Shown here in pieces: positions 21,639 through 31,521 of a stretch of 64,000 bases of DNA. The position numbers were made by a program, and so were the translations under genes. The stretch is from Mixophyes australis (Eukaryota; Chordata; Amphibia; Anura; Limnodynastidae). The first letter of the stretch is position 1. Every line of letters begins with the position of its first letter. Below the pieces are notes generated by a model, which saw only the letters and a list, made by a program, of their open reading frames with translations, did no database searches and was not told the DNA's origin. The stretch spans positions 187,239,850 to 187,303,849 of the forward strand of contig JAVHZZ010000006.1 of assembly GCA_036250195.1 (NCBI GenBank), read 5' to 3'.

Positions 21639-22129
21639 AACTGAGGGAGGAACATGGCAAGAATGCGGGAATGGGGACGGGAAGCGCTCGCCACCTGTTG
21701 CATGACTGCAGGTGTAAAGTAGGGAATGGAGGTTGAGCCCTCAGCGTCGCATTGGAGCCTGCACACAGAGGGATGGTGGACAGTGGAGGAGGGGGCCCCA
21801 ACAGCGGCAGGGCAGCAAAGCATGGGATGGCCATGTGTTACTTCTGACAAAACATGATGAAAACAGGAGGGGGACAAATAGTAGGAAAAGAGAAAGGAAA
21901 TAAAGGGAGCAATGAGCTAGAGAAAAAGGCATAGGTAAAGCAGAAACGGAAAAAAAGATGAAAAACAGAGAAAAGGAAAGCAGACAAATACCAGTAAACA
22001 GCAATGCACAAAGAAAAAAACAATACATACAATAAAATACAACAGTAACAACAACAACAACAATAAAATGCTTCTGTATGTTCACCTCAGGAAACTGAAA
22101 CAGACCCCCTACATGAAATTTATAGTTTC

Positions 22130-23370
22130 ATTATTACTTATAGACCAGGATCAAAGAATGTCAAGGCGGATGCATTATCCAGAAGTTTTGTTTCTCATCA
22201 TTTACCAGTTCTGAAACCGCTGCCTATTATACCACCTTCAGTTATTCACGTGGGTTTAGCCCAGGATTTGGGTATTAACCCTTTGCAGATTTCAAAAATT
22301 TGCTCCCTCAGAGACACCTGCAAACTGCTTATTTGTGCCAGTTCACCTTCGAAAGGCTATCCACGAAAATAAGACTGCCAGAAATCACAGTATCTTTAAA
22401 ACCACGGGAAATTTTTCATGTTCTGCTTGGTGGCCCACCATGTCTTCAGATATTTGAGACTTTGTTATATCCTGTGAGATTTGTGCTAAAAACCAAAACC
22501 TCTAGGGTCAGCTTATGCCATTTTCTGTCCCTACAAGACCTTTGGACATACTTGTCTATGGATTTCATTGTGGATCTCCCATGTTCAGCAGGGCACAATA
22601 CTATTTGGGTAGTGGTTGACCGCTTTAGTAAAATGTCTCAGTTAACTACAGAGTCTAGCTTTACTTTTTGTCAAGCACATTTTTCGGCTCCACGGCCTTC
22701 CTTTAGACATTATTCCGGATCGCGGCTCTCAGTTTGTCACCCAATTCTGGAAGTCTTTTTGTGGACTCCTCGGAACTAACATCAACCTTTCTCCAGCATA
22801 CCATCCACAATCGAATGGACAAACAGAAAGGGTTAATCAATCTCTGTGGCAATTTCTACGCTTGTATACTTCTGAATTCCACAACAACTGGTCAGCTCTG
22901 CTACCATGGGCTGAGTTCGCATACAACAACTCCTGCCATTCCTCCACTCTTACCTCTCTGTTCTATTGCAATCTTGGCTTCCACCCTAGGTCTAACTCCT
23001 GGCTTCCCTTAACCCTTCTGGTCTCCCAGGCATACGCGCTACGGCTTCTAATCAGAAAATGATCTGGAAGAAAGTTCAGTCTGCCTTAAGGCGAGCCTAG
23101 TTTCATTCCAAAAGGTTTGTGGATCAACATCGTAGAGTCTGCTCTTTCAAAGTAGGTCAGAAGGTTTAGCTCTCCATCCGTAATATTAGGCTCAGTCAAC
23201 CCTGTAGATAACTCGGACCTAGATTCATTAGCCCCTTTTCCATCATTAAGCAAGTTCATCCTTTGGCCTTTAGGTTAAAGCTTTCCCACTCTCCATCTGG
23301 GCTTGAGAAAGTCCACAGTACGGTGGACAAAACACGTTGCCATTTGTTACCACACCAGCACATGCTGTAA
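22130..23370 (+). pseudogene. Gypsy fragment: RNase H end and integrase
   Basis: It opens with the RNase H to integrase linker (PGSKNVKADALSRSF near 22152-22200). The integrase core follows with SMDFIVDLP and the block NTIWVVVDRFSKM (near 22555-22635), and YHPQSNGQTERVNQSL with the catalytic Glu near 22800-22845, which needs a frame change. LLPWAEFAYNNS and the C-terminal KVGQKV region (about 23145) complete it. At least five stops or indels are present. No chromodomain or LTR was recognised downstream. It is a different Gypsy lineage from the 1-3390 element. Confidence 0.85.
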
Positions 23371-24204
23371 GCTATCTGTGCTTATCTACATCTTGACCAG
23401 CCGAGGAGTAACCCAGTCCTATCTATTGATGCAAGTACACTGACTAAGGACACATCAGGAACACTCTGGCGTCTATTCTGTTTCCCACGGACTAACATCA
23501 GGTGCGCACCTGCTTCTACTGATCTCTCTACAGCGGAGCTAGCAAGCTGGCCTGCTGCGACTAATACTATCAAGGAGCTGCAATCGGGATCCCTCCAACA
23601 TTTAAGGCAAGTTTTGCATTTTATGAGGATTGTGGAGGTACTAAGCTCCCAGACTCAATATCTGATCGAGGAGTAACCTGGATATATTCCATTCTATCCA
23701 AAATATCGGAGGACTCCATGTAAACCAGTAAGATTGTGTTTCACACATCTTAAACATCTATTTAGTCTCCAATCTGCTGACATTCATTTTCTATCGTATC
23801 ATTGGATTTTTCTCGATGATCCACCTTGTGCAGATTTATTCATTGGTTTTATAGGCCTATTTAGGATTATCCATTATTATCTGTATCCATTTTTATTTTA
23901 TTTTTTTAATTATAGCGCTATTATAGGCAAACCCTCGATGGTATATCTATTGAAGAATATTTTAATATTTTTTTTATTACTATTGTTTGACATGTATTTT
24001 TTGTGATGGAATTTTTATATTGAAAATAGAGAAAATAGAGATGTGTATTTATCATCTATTGTGTATGTGATTAAATCATTGGAATATAATCTCCAGAGTT
24101 TCCTTTGTTCATAATACTTGGAGATTATTTTATTGACTGACATCTCACTTATGATGTTTGTCTTGGTCTGAGATTTTCCCAGCGCTGTCTACATTTTTGG
24201 TTCA
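23371..24204. other. No gene seen; possible Gypsy LTR remnant
   Basis: This lies directly after the integrase end of one Gypsy fragment and before the gag of another, so an LTR is expected here. I could not identify termini or a repeat partner. Confidence 0.35.
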
Positions 24205-25060
24205 TTTTGCATTACAGCCTGCAAATTTTGCTTCTGAAAAGGCTAATGTCTCTGAATTAAGTTGGAATGATGAGTCATTAGTGGCAATTTTTTAGCAAGG
24301 CCTGTCTGATAAAATTAAAGACAAACTAATCTCCAGTGAACTGCTGTCTAAATTAGATGATTTAATATCAGTATGCAACAAAGTGCATATTCGATTTCAA
24401 GAAATAACTGTAGAAAAGGAGTAAGCTAGGAATACCACTTTCCGGGTTGCAGTTCAATTTCAGACACCTGTAACTCCATACGATGAGGCCATGCAGTTAA
24501 GACATTTGTCAACTTAAGAAACAGAACAATGATTTAAACACAACCTGTGTTTGTACTAAGCAGCTCCTGAGCATTTAGTAAAACAATGACCTAAGAAGCC
24601 AGGAATCTCTAAAGCTTAGAAGGTACTGGGGAGATCTTGCTAGGTGAATTATTGTGTATCCCTAACAAACAGAACTCTCTACCCTTTCCATTAATTGAGT
24701 CTACTGCCTTCCACATTTCTGGTGCAGCAGGGAACTTTATTTGACTCTTTCGTCAAGCAATTTGGTATCTCTGTGACTCCAATGCCCAAACCACTGACAT
24801 TGGTAGCTGTAAATGGGTATATAATTCCTGGAGATGCCATCTCTTGCCAAACCATAACTCTTCATATGCAAGTTTGAGCACTCCATAAAGAGGAAATCTC
24901 ATTCTACTTATTTACTCAATTACTTACCCAAGAAATTAATCCAGTGATTCTAGGATTACCCTGGCTACATTATCATGTTCCTGTTCTTAATTGGAGTTAT
25001 AGTCAAGTAATGACTCCGCACCACTGTTCTCTGGCTGTGTCGATCTTAGCTGGTGTTGTG
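24205..25060 (+). pseudogene. Gypsy fragment: gag end and protease
   Basis: A gag-like stretch (LSWNDESLVAIF, then QGLSDKIKDKLISSELL, near 24258-24350) ends in decayed sequence. The protease region follows at 24695-25030, with FDSFVKQFGISVTPM and, after a stop, [18 protein letters not shown] sequence near 24930-24975. The catalytic Asp-Ser-Gly region is degraded. It may belong with the fragment at 22130-23370 as parts of neighbouring insertions. Confidence 0.75.
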
Positions 25061-26159
25061 TTCACAACCCCAGATCTGATACCCACAGATGGAAGGTCGT
25101 GAGGGTTAGCAGAAAGTAGTTGACTACATTGTTGAAGGAAACTCACAAGCACTGCTAACTCTAGAATACAAAGGTAAGGTATCAGTTTGTTGTCAGACCC
25201 TGCAGAGAGAGCAGAGCCTCTTGTTCAGAAATAGAATCTTCAGGCTTAAATTGCTCAATGGCAGCCTGTGTAAAAGCCTTCAAATCCTATAGCAAAGTGC
25301 TGTTCCTTTCATGAGGGTAAATGCTGACTTCATCAAAATAAAAGTCTTCTGGATATGCAGCAAAATAATTACTACATTGCAGCAAACATTTCCTGAGTTG
25401 CTTACATTTCCTAGGAAAAGTGTCTGCAATAGGCGCTCTGTGACTTTTCTGCACCTCCTTGTCGACTCTTTATATTGCCAGATCAGTATGTAAGTCTGAT
25501 ACACCAGAAAATGTGCATAAAAGATGTCTATCACACGTGTCCGAATAAAGCAAGAAAATATGAATAAATATGCAAGAGAGGGACCATGAAGCAAAACACA
25601 ATGCAAGAGAATGTGTAAAACATAATTGAAAAAATCAGCTAATATAAGATAATATAGGATAATTGTCACATAAGAAACATTCAGGACTGGGCAGAAGTCA
25701 CCAGGAAGGAGACAAACATAGTGTATGACAGTCAAGAAATAAATCCAAAGAATCAACCAGTAATACAAGATTAAACCAGGACCTGGGCCAAGTTAAAACC
25801 AGGATGATGTACACTCAAGGCACAGTAGACTAAATTATATGGCAAGGAGTGTCAGACTCCTTGATAGCAGGGTCAGCTGCAGTGGGGTTGAAAGTCTTTA
25901 ACTTATGATACAGTAACAGCTGTACAAAGATTTACAGGATCCTGACACTATACTTCCTAGGGCCCCATTGTTGTGAATCAGGATATGATAGAGTTTGGTA
26001 AATGGTGAATGCCAAAATTAGTTACTGTGTCAAGTGTCTGGAGGGATGAGTAAAGTGCAAAAGAAAAATATGGAAAAACATCCAAAACCTCTTACACTAT
26101 ATTCTGGTATTGATTTGTTATATATGTGTAATATGCTTCTGTCACCTTCAAATGTAACA
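25061..26159. other. No gene seen
   Basis: A 162-codon minus-strand frame (25768-25280) is rich in hydrophobic residues but has no recognisable family, and its composition fits chance translation of AT-rich DNA. No repeat was classified. Confidence 0.5.
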
Positions 26160-26222
26160 AATTCTGTGCAAAAACATGTGAAACACACCTCCATATGAAA
26201 TAAGGTTCATACATTCAATAAT
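26160..26222 (+). repeat. Left arm of an inverted repeat pair
   Basis: This arm (core GTGCAAAAACATGTG to GGTTCATACATTCAAT) is inverted at 27957-28040, with about seven differences over 58 bases. Both arms are next to (TA)n runs. Together they may be the ends of one element of about 1.9 kb, or two head-to-head copies of a shorter repeat. Confidence 0.75.
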
Positions 26223-26254
<32 letters not shown>

Positions 26255-26539
26255 TTCCAAGCATAAAGCTGCCAATAACTTACTTAGTTATTAAGTATTG
26301 AAAAAGTAAGCTATTAGACAACATAGTGACAGCGCGGCAATGCGACAAAGTGGCAGAGCGACAAATATTGAAAACATAATTTTTGGGTTGTAAACAATTG
26401 TTTGACTGCTTTGCAACAAAATTACATAACAAAGCAAAAATTTTCACGACATTTGCATTTTTTAAGTGTAAATATAACGTTAAAATAAAATCTTTAAGTA
26501 TGCCATACAGAAGGAAAAATTTTTAGCGTCCCAATGGGA

Positions 26540-26885
26540 GTTCCTGCTGCTGAACGTTGTGCAGAACTTTGACCCGGGGAACCTGTTCAGGCCCTTTCAC
26601 TGGATGGTTTTGTATGAAAACTTCACAGAGGTGGGCAATTAGTCTGGGATGCCTAATGAAGTGTTTGGGGTTCCGGTTAGGCCTCCAGTTGGTGTACGCT
26701 GGGCAGAACTTTGACCCGGGGAGCCCGTTCTTGGCCATCCACTGTATGGATTTGGATGAAAACTTCACAGAGGGGTGGAAATTGGTCTGGGATGCCTAAT
26801 GGAGAGTTTGGAGTCCCGGTCGGACCTCCCGCTGGTGTATGCTGGGCAGAACTTTGACCCGGGGAGTCTGTTCACTGGATGGATT
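26540..26885 (+). repeat. Tandem repeat with 142-143 bp period, about 2.5 copies
   Basis: The motif GCAGAACTTTGACCCGGGGA recurs at 26561, 26703 and 26846, with the segment ending ...AAAACTTCACAGAGG between copies. The open frames across it are by-products of the repeat. Confidence 0.9.
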
Positions 26886-26964
26886 TGGATGACATCTTAG
26901 CAGCTAATTGTTTTTAAAATGTTGACAGTTACATCCAACTTATTGATAACTTAATAACTTGAAG

Positions 26965-26995
26965 ATTTAAACCAGGCAACGCCGGATACTTCAGC
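26965..26995 (+). mobile_element. Helitron-like 3' end remnant
   Basis: The sequence ACCAGGCAACGCCGGATACT forms a short GC-rich hairpin and is followed by CAGCTTA, in the position where Helitrons have a hairpin then CTRR. The CTRR itself is altered. The tandem repeat at 26540-26885 may be internal to the same element. Confidence 0.35.
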
Positions 26996-27015
26996 TTATA
27001 TTTAAAAAAAAAAAA

Positions 27016-27017
<2 letters not shown>

Positions 27018-27056
<39 letters not shown>
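27018..27056. repeat. (TA)n microsatellite
   Basis: An uninterrupted AT dinucleotide run. Similar runs flank the inverted repeat arms and the endogenous retrovirus. Confidence 0.95.
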
Positions 27057-27068
<12 letters not shown>

Positions 27069-27075
27069 ATACTGT

Positions 27076-27930
27076 ATATTGTGGATAAGGGAGTGATTTA
27101 CCACGGTCTGGAAACCACAGAAAGGTACAGACAGGGTTAAGGATCCTGTTGTTACCTTAAGGAAGGATTTTACGCACAGGTAGATGACATGGGTGTGATT
27201 GCTGATGTGTGTTTGTTAAGAATAAAAAGATTGTGGGATCTAGTGGGCAGGGCTTCCGAACGATAGCTTGGGCTGGTGGGTTTAGCTTGTCAGGAAGCCG
27301 TGGAACATTTGATGGTTATGTTACAGTGTTGTTTTGATAAAAAAAACAGCAACTTGCTTATAAGACTGGAGTAAGGAGTCTCTCATTTGGTAATGGCAGG
27401 TATGTAAGTCCTAAATTCCTGTCATTTGTATATTAAAACACCAGGGAGATTGTGTTTGAGGAAGAGCATCTCAAAATGTTTCTCAGCTGTAGGAAAATAT
27501 GGTAAGGGTCTCTGGTGTTATGTATGAAGAGAGAAGGGTGGGCTCCATACATAAGGCCCAGTCCAGGTCTTATGGTCTGCCAGTATCAAAAACAGACTAA
27601 TAAGGATGCTGTTAAAAGACTGCTAGGCAGTTCAAATGAGTCTCTCATTGTTTGGGGAGGAGGTCAGATCGCTCCTGAGAGAGATTGCTATTTTGATCTG
27701 TAAGTTTTATTGTTTGGTTTAAGTGTGGGACCCTAGGGCCCTCAGTCTAGAGAGGGAATATCACTGTATTAAGTTAGTAGCCAGATGGCCAGGATTTTTG
27801 ATTATGTTTTGTTTTGTTTGCAAGCTAGTGAATAAAACTAGCTGAGGCTATTGAACCTGAAGCACTGGTCTTGTGTGATTCATCTGGCTGAAGTGCAGCC
27901 GTCTACCCAGGAGGACGGTCACCCCAATAC
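27076..27930 (+). repeat. Probable solo LTR, unclassified
   Basis: The stretch starts TGTGGATAAGGGAG and carries near its end AATAAA (27831-27836, in GTGAATAAAACTAGC) followed by a GT-rich region and ACGGTCACCCCA. These are LTR-like features. No second copy, coding region or clear target duplication was found, so the ends are approximate. Confidence 0.4.
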
Positions 27931-27956
27931 GATCTTGTGAGAATATATATATACAC

Positions 27957-28033
27957 ATCTCAATGATTGAATGTATGAACCCTGTTTCATATCGAGATGT
28001 GTTCCACATGTTTTTGCACATCATTTATTACAG

Positions 28034-28040
<7 letters not shown>
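27957..28040 (-). repeat. Right arm of the inverted repeat pair
   Basis: Inverse of 26160-26222. It runs into a (TA)n tract at 28040-28065 in which the endogenous retrovirus is inserted. Confidence 0.75.
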
Positions 28041-28065
<25 letters not shown>

Positions 28066-28907
28066 TGTCGAAGTCAGTAAATTGGATAAAGTCATTTCAA
28101 TTAAAGTCTAGCAAACTTGGTTGTCTTTGTCTGAAAAGATGCGTACGGTACGCATCGACGTACAAGGGCACGCTACGGCGTGAAAGGGCGTACGCATCCA
28201 CTACACGTGGCAGCAACAGTAATTGGTCTTTTACCATACATTCACACAAACACACATTCTTATAAAATAGTACACATTATTGGTAGTTGCAACACATAGT
28301 CAGTTATGTCGAAATATAGTAGTATTTATATGTTATATCAGAGTTACATGCATATTAGTGAAATACACAGAACGGGTTAAAGGAATAACATCATGAGTGG
28401 TATCATAATGAACCTTGTTACATATCCTACTGTTTGGTTCACTCTGCGAGGGAATCGCAGAGTGCATAGGCAAGTTATGAATGATAGGGAATTATGAACT
28501 ACTTAAGACTAAGGAATTCTGGCGGGAAGAGCAGAGCATACCCCCTGCAGAGATGACCCCCTCCTTTGGATTCCTTAGGATGAACCAGCCAATGATTGAC
28601 GACCCCTTGGACATTCCTGAGACCCGGACCAATAGATGCAAGCCATACCATCTTCATTGTATTACTGTATTTCATTGTGTATATAAGCAGCAGCTTGTGA
28701 TCCAGAGTGCAGACTTCTTGTCCCCAGACTTCAGGATTGAATGACTGCACTGGATCCAGAGCGCCTGCGATAAGTAACGGCTGTATTTACTATTACTTCG
28801 CTTGAGCATATTTTTTTTTCCACTTATTGCGAATAAATCTTTGTGCGTTGGAAACACAAATCGAGGTTCGACAATCGTTATTGGTTAGCGACAATACGCA
28901 CATAACA
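28066..28907 (+). repeat. 5' LTR of the endogenous retrovirus
   Basis: It begins TGTCGAAG and ends CATAACA (TGT...ACA termini). A TATA box lies at 28679-28686 (TATATAAG) and a polyadenylation signal AATAAA at 28832-28837, placing transcription start near 28710 and the R/U5 boundary near 28860. A sequence rich in GTACG and CGTACGC steps at 28140-28195 has the look of a regulatory region in U3. Confidence 0.97.
28679..28686 (+). promoter_or_regulatory. TATA box of the 5' LTR
   Basis: TATATAAG, followed by GCAGCAGC, about 150 bases before the LTR polyadenylation signal. It is the best core promoter candidate in the LTR, and an identical copy is in the 3' LTR near 37687. Confidence 0.8.
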
Positions 28908-28909
28908 AT

Positions 28910-28920
28910 TGGGGGCTCGT
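28910..28920 (+). promoter_or_regulatory. Primer-binding site, proline-tRNA-like
   Basis: TGGGGGCTCGT starts two bases after the 5' LTR. Eleven bases match the usual proline tRNA primer site of class I retroviruses; the next bases (GAGCTTT) do not. The primer identity is therefore probable, not certain. Confidence 0.7.
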
Positions 28921-29901
28921 GAGCTTTGGAGGTTTCGTTGCCGATGATACGCAAGACCAACGGATTTCGGTTCCTCAACAAAGGGTGGAGACGCGTCATA
29001 AACGGGTAAGAACGCATGGTGTTCAAAACCTGAATTTTACTCTGTGTTGCGAAACCGAATGTCCGTTTTGCATTATCTAGGGCACGCTAACTAGAACCTA
29101 GGGACAAAAGAGAAAACTGTTTCTTTTTTCTGTCATTGTGCGTTTTAACTGTATTGCATTATTTAGCGTATGTGTACTTCCTGCTGTGCGTACGCGAACT
29201 TCCGGTAAACTTGCCACGTGGTTAAACAATCGTTTTGATAGTTATTATACATGCATAGTATAATTACTTGTGAAAGCCTCTGAGACATTATTACTATTGT
29301 TGGGAACTTTTGATTTTCTGCGCAGAAAAGGTGTATAGTGTGTGATGTTGTAACATAGATACACTGTTTTATTGTTGAGGTGCTCAGTTGCTGTCTGACG
29401 AGGCGGATTGCCCAACTGAAGGACGGTATACAGGGCAGGTATACCGAATGCGAAAACTGGGTTTTCGCAAAGCGCTACCAATAGATCGCAAGGTTTGCTA
29501 ATAATTAGTATTGGTAGGCAGTGCGATCCGGTCGCACCGTTAGTGCGAATTGGTGAAGCAGCTAGGAGGAATTATACTGGAAAGGCAGGTTGATTGTATC
29601 GACTTTGCGCTCCCAGCGATAATAAACTCAGCAGATTTTGTGGTTTAGCCAGGGTATCGAGGAGCTGATAGCCCTTGGGGCCCACAGTGATATTTCTGTA
29701 TTAGGGAAAAGCGAGTGAGCGCGGCTAAAGGAAATACGTTCACCGAGGATTATAGATCTCTAGCGGTGAGTATAGCAACAGAGTTGAAATTATTAGGTGG
29801 AAAGAACAGAGCATTGCGGTGTGTCTGTATTTCACATTTGGCCGGAAGGAACAGAGCATTGCGGTGTGTCTGTGTTCCGGGTAGAAGGTATATTGTTCAA
29901 C
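28921..29901 (+). other. Retroviral leader with probable major splice donor
   Basis: About 980 bases without a convincing gene. ACGG followed by GTAAGA at 29003-29011 is a good splice donor for a subgenomic env message, and packaging signals would be expected downstream of it. A 25-base direct repeat starts at 29804 and again at 29849. From 29797 the frame is open into gag, but it has no ATG before 29902. Confidence 0.55.
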
Positions 29902-31521
29902 ATGGGTGCTAAGCATACGCTAGAGATGGTCAGTGTACTGCCTAAGGAAGGCCCTATTGGTTCAGCGAGGTTTCTCATGTGTAAGAAGTATGGTGCATAT
30001 GCAACTGTGTATTGTGACACGTGGGTCGGGATGACCAAAGCTTGTGATAGGCCTTTCCCAACAATAGGGAGTTTTAATGCAGAGGTACTGAATACTGTAA
30101 AAGATAAAATATGGTTGATCAAGTCAACGAAAAAGAGAAATAGACATAATGATTGTTTAAAATTGTGGCAAATGGAAGGTAACACGTGGCAGAGCAGCGA
30201 ATGCAAACCGGAAATAGGCGTGGCGAAAAGCGCGCGCAAGGCGGATGTAACCATTGAGAAGCGTGGCGAACTCAGCGCAAGCGCGCCCCCGCCACCTTAT
30301 GTGGCGGGAGGGGTAAGTACAGCCGTTGTTAAAACTGAAAATAGAAAAATTACTAAGTTGTACCCTGTTTTAAATCAATTTCAATCAAGTGTATCTGAAA
30401 ACGAAGATGAACCCACTGTGATTTCGGCCATTGCCCATGCTGTTAATGTACTAGAGGCTCAGCGCAAGTATGAGAAAATGGCTGAGATAGGTGAGAGTAG
30501 CGTGATCACTAGGAGTGAAAGTGTTCTAAATCTAGGGCCTGTAAATCCTGTAGCGTCCCCTGAAGTTAGTGTACCAGAGGGTGTGTTCCCGGTCCGCACA
30601 ATATCAGTTCCCAATGGGAAACCGGATAAGGATGGTGTAGTTCCTTTAAGAAATGTTACAATGCATTGTCCATGGACTAGATCAGAATTACGTTCCATTA
30701 TGACTGAATTCCCAGATCCTAGAAAAGAGTTAGCTAAATGTCAGAAATTTGTTAAAGACTTAGGGAATGCTCATGAACCAACCAGTAAGGATTGGCGGGT
30801 AGTGTTGAGGGCGTGTCTTCCTCCCAATACTAACATACAAAAATTTATTGGAGATTGTTTGTTGGAGGAAGATGACACCCTGACTGATGAGATTAACCAA
30901 CGGAATATAGAACAAATTGTCAAACACTTAGCCATCTGTTTTCCAGTAGTAGTAAATTGGAGTAAGATTTTCACCATTAAACAAAAGGATAGTGAAACTG
31001 CCTCAGATTACTTTGCTAGAGCTATAACAGCGATTGCACGATTTACTGGGATATCCAACATAAGTGAGGACCCACATCACAGAGAGGTAGCTGTAGGGGT
31101 ACTGATGGATGGCCTTAGGGAAAATTTAAAGACGAGAGTACAAACCACATTACCTAATTGGAGAGGCGTCACGGTAGACTTCCTTAGGGAGTCTGCTGTG
31201 GAGCATGACAAGAACCTTTTTAGAAAAAGGGAAGAGAAAAGTGATAGGTTGATGACGGTAAGTATACAGGCTCTAGAAGGGGTGCATACACGACCACCAG
31301 CATACAACCCATATAACAGGAAACCTAAAGTGATCAGGTGTTTCAACTGTAACGAGGAAGGACATTACAGGAGAGATTGTAATAAAGAAAGACTCAATAC
31401 ACATAGGGGTGGGTCACATAGATATCCTCCAAGAAAGGATTCACATAGACTAGAAGACTCACATCTACCCGCGCATATTACGGCAGCAAATGCTGCGCGG
31501 GAAATCACTAGTCAGCGCTAG
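29902..31521 (+). CDS. gag: Retroviral Gag polyprotein, intact
   Basis: Gag builds the virus particle and is cut into matrix, capsid and nucleocapsid. I chose the ATG at 29902 because it starts MGAKHT, with Gly2 suited to N-myristoylation and membrane targeting; the frame is open upstream only from a non-ATG codon. The product is about 539 residues. A proline stretch with PPPY, a late-domain motif for budding, lies near residue 127. The capsid region spans roughly 250-440. One CCHC zinc knuckle (C-x2-C-x4-H-x4-C, RCFNCNEEGHYRRDC) lies near residue 480 and is followed by a basic tail. Gag ends at UAG 31519-31521, with pol in the same frame behind it. One knuckle and a UAG end match the gamma/epsilon group. 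Confidence 0.93.
   Translation: MGAKHTLEMVSVLPKEGPIGSARFLMCKKYGAYATVYCDTWVGMTKACDRPFPTIGSFNAEVLNTVKDKIWLIKSTKKRNRHNDCLKLWQMEGNTWQSSECKPEIGVAKSARKADVTIEKRGELSASAPPPPYVAGGVSTAVVKTENRKITKLYPVLNQFQSSVSENEDEPTVISAIAHAVNVLEAQRKYEKMAEIGESSVITRSESVLNLGPVNPVASPEVSVPEGVFPVRTISVPNGKPDKDGVVPLRNVTMHCPWTRSELRSIMTEFPDPRKELAKCQKFVKDLGNAHEPTSKDWRVVLRACLPPNTNIQKFIGDCLLEEDDTLTDEINQRNIEQIVKHLAICFPVVVNWSKIFTIKQKDSETASDYFARAITAIARFTGISNISEDPHHREVAVGVLMDGLRENLKTRVQTTLPNWRGVTVDFLRESAVEHDKNLFRKREEKSDRLMTVSIQALEGVHTRPPAYNPYNRKPKVIRCFNCNEEGHYRRDCNKERLNTHRGGSHRYPPRKDSHRLEDSHLPAHITAANAAREITSQR

Larger units (their letters stand above)
17190..21900 (-). mobile_element. Ngaro-type (DIRS order) retrotransposon, degraded, minus strand
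   Basis: On the minus strand the order is zinc-finger gag-like ORF (21638 down to 20930), RT and RNase H (20890-19690), tyrosine recombinase (about 19450-18322), SGNH hydrolase-like ORF (18124-17646) and an AT-rich tail. DIRS-order elements integrate with a tyrosine recombinase in place of an integrase, and vertebrate Ngaro elements carry an extra hydrolase ORF. Both are present, which supports Ngaro rather than a Gypsy. All ORFs are broken. I could not define the split direct repeats at the ends; both boundaries are approximate. A SINE (18577-18745) and a MITE (19463-19640) are inserted in it. Confidence 0.75.

Noticed and set aside
21446..22085. Several minus-strand hydrophobic frames upstream of the Ngaro gag
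   Set aside because: Low complexity and overlapping in several frames; no conserved block.
28481..28750. Open frames on both strands of the LTRs, repeated at 37489-37758
   Set aside because: They are identical in both LTRs and overlap the promoter and TATA box. No accessory protein features were seen.
29797..29901. Annotating gag from 29797
   Set aside because: The codon there is GTG. The ATG at 29902 gives a myristoylation-type start, so the extension is reported only as an observation.
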